A stretch of DNA of 13,863 bases from Nitrospirota bacterium (lineage in GTDB: Bacteria; Nitrospirota; Nitrospiria; Nitrospirales; UBA8639), in contig JAOUNC010000022.1 in the NCBI GenBank assembly GCA_029881175.1, forward strand, positions 1 through 13,863, in the 5' to 3' direction. The position numbers were made by a program, and so were the translations under genes. Position 1 is the first letter of the stretch; each line of letters starts with the position of its first letter. Shown piece by piece: positions 13,557 to 13,863 of the stretch. A model generated the notes under the pieces. The model saw nothing but the letters and a program-made list of their open reading frames with translations. It made no database searches and was not told where the DNA came from.

Positions 13557-13683
13557 GTGAGGGGTGAGGCGTAAGGGGAAGAGGAGATAATTCATCTCTT
13601 TTTCCCAAAATTACTCCTCACTCTTCCACTCTTTACTTTTCCCAGGCTTTTCACCTTTCCCTTCTTCCCCCCTTACGCCTCAC
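13557..13683. repeat. Bipartite heptamer array C (inverted arms)
   Basis: Plus-strand units 13557-13584: GTGAGGG, GTGAGGC, GTAAGGG, GAAGAGG. Minus-strand units from 13683 down: GTGAGGC, GTAAGGG, GGGAAGA, AGGGAAA, then after a one-base slip GTGAAAA and GCCTGGG, then GTAAAGA, GTGGAAG, a one-base slip, GTGAGGA, GTAATTT (to 13608). The arms share an exact 15-base inverted repeat (13564-13578 with 13669-13683). The element fills most of the 260-base gap after the glutaredoxin gene and could also terminate the bolA operon. The remaining 13684-13805 shows no recognisable feature. Confidence 0.65.
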
Positions 13684-13805
13684 GTCTTCCTAAAATCTGA
13701 ACTCTGCTGACCGTTCTCGTCCATTATTCCTCCATCGTTCTCATTTCTACGGCCTCCTTCCTCAGGTGTATTAAGCCCTACGTAAGGGTACCGATACATT
13801 AATCC

Positions 13806-13863
13806 ATGAGAGGAAAATGGACCCATAGAATTTTTGCTGGCACGATCATCCTTGTCATACTGC
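13806..13863 (+). CDS. Start of a probable exported or membrane protein (3' end outside window)
   Basis: From ATG 13806 the frame is open to the window end and reads MRGKWTHRIFAGTIILVIL. This is a basic N-terminus followed by a hydrophobic stretch, as in a signal peptide or first membrane segment. No clear Shine-Dalgarno sequence is seen; the nearest AAGG is about 18 bases upstream. The other ATG nearby (13817) stops after three codons. With 19 residues visible, function cannot be guessed. Confidence 0.45.
   Translation, partial: MRGKWTHRIFAGTIILVIL

Noticed and set aside
11994..13683. Heptamer arrays as a CRISPR array
   Set aside because: Units are contiguous 7-mers without spacers and change orientation; no cas genes are present.

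Overview
The window looks like ordinary chromosome from a Gram-negative environmental bacterium. The gene set (a bacterial deoxyhypusine-synthase-family protein, a pyruvoyl-dependent arginine decarboxylase, periplasmic HtrA and DsbA-type proteins, and a BolA/monothiol-glutaredoxin pair) and the moderate GC content suggest a Nitrospira-like member of the Nitrospirota. That placement comes from gene content and protein style, not from a search, and is tentative. There is no phage, insertion sequence, CRISPR array or toxin/defence cassette.

Layout. Positions 1-498 hold the 3' part of rpiA (pentose phosphate pathway). Positions 661-2677 hold two envelope genes: an HtrA-type serine protease with two PDZ domains, then a membrane-anchored cupredoxin. 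A tRNA-Glu(CTC) gene lies at 2910-2987. Positions 3199-7733, all on the plus strand, carry a deoxyhypusine-synthase-like enzyme, a secreted DsbA-type thioredoxin-fold protein, a small zinc-ribbon protein, an aldehyde dehydrogenase and a pyruvoyl arginine decarboxylase. The first and last of these point to polyamine metabolism. A long perfect inverted repeat (7790-7839) separates the decarboxylase from the convergent exonuclease III gene (minus strand, to 8606). An unrecognised 206-residue protein (8805-9425) then converges on a minus-strand set read as GNAT acetyltransferase, anmK (anhydro-MurNAc kinase, cell-wall recycling), DUF2726-type membrane protein (11683 down to 9450).

The last 2 kb, plus strand, carry a second small zinc-ribbon protein, a phospholipase/carboxylesterase-type alpha/beta hydrolase, and a tight bolA-monothiol glutaredoxin pair, the standard partners in iron-sulfur cluster handling and iron sensing. 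A new membrane or secreted protein appears to start at 13806 and runs off the end.

The most unusual feature is not a gene. Three intergenic spaces in the last 2 kb (11994-12049, 12782-12862, 13557-13683) are built from in-phase, degenerate 7-base units with consensus near GTRAGGR. In two of them a plus-strand array is followed by a minus-strand array, forming bipartite inverted repeats. Other points worth a second look are a CGFT (not CGFS) active site in the glutaredoxin, a 15-bp inverted repeat overlapping the xth stop codon, and a perfect Shine-Dalgarno-like sequence with no properly spaced start in front of the unrecognised 206-residue gene.
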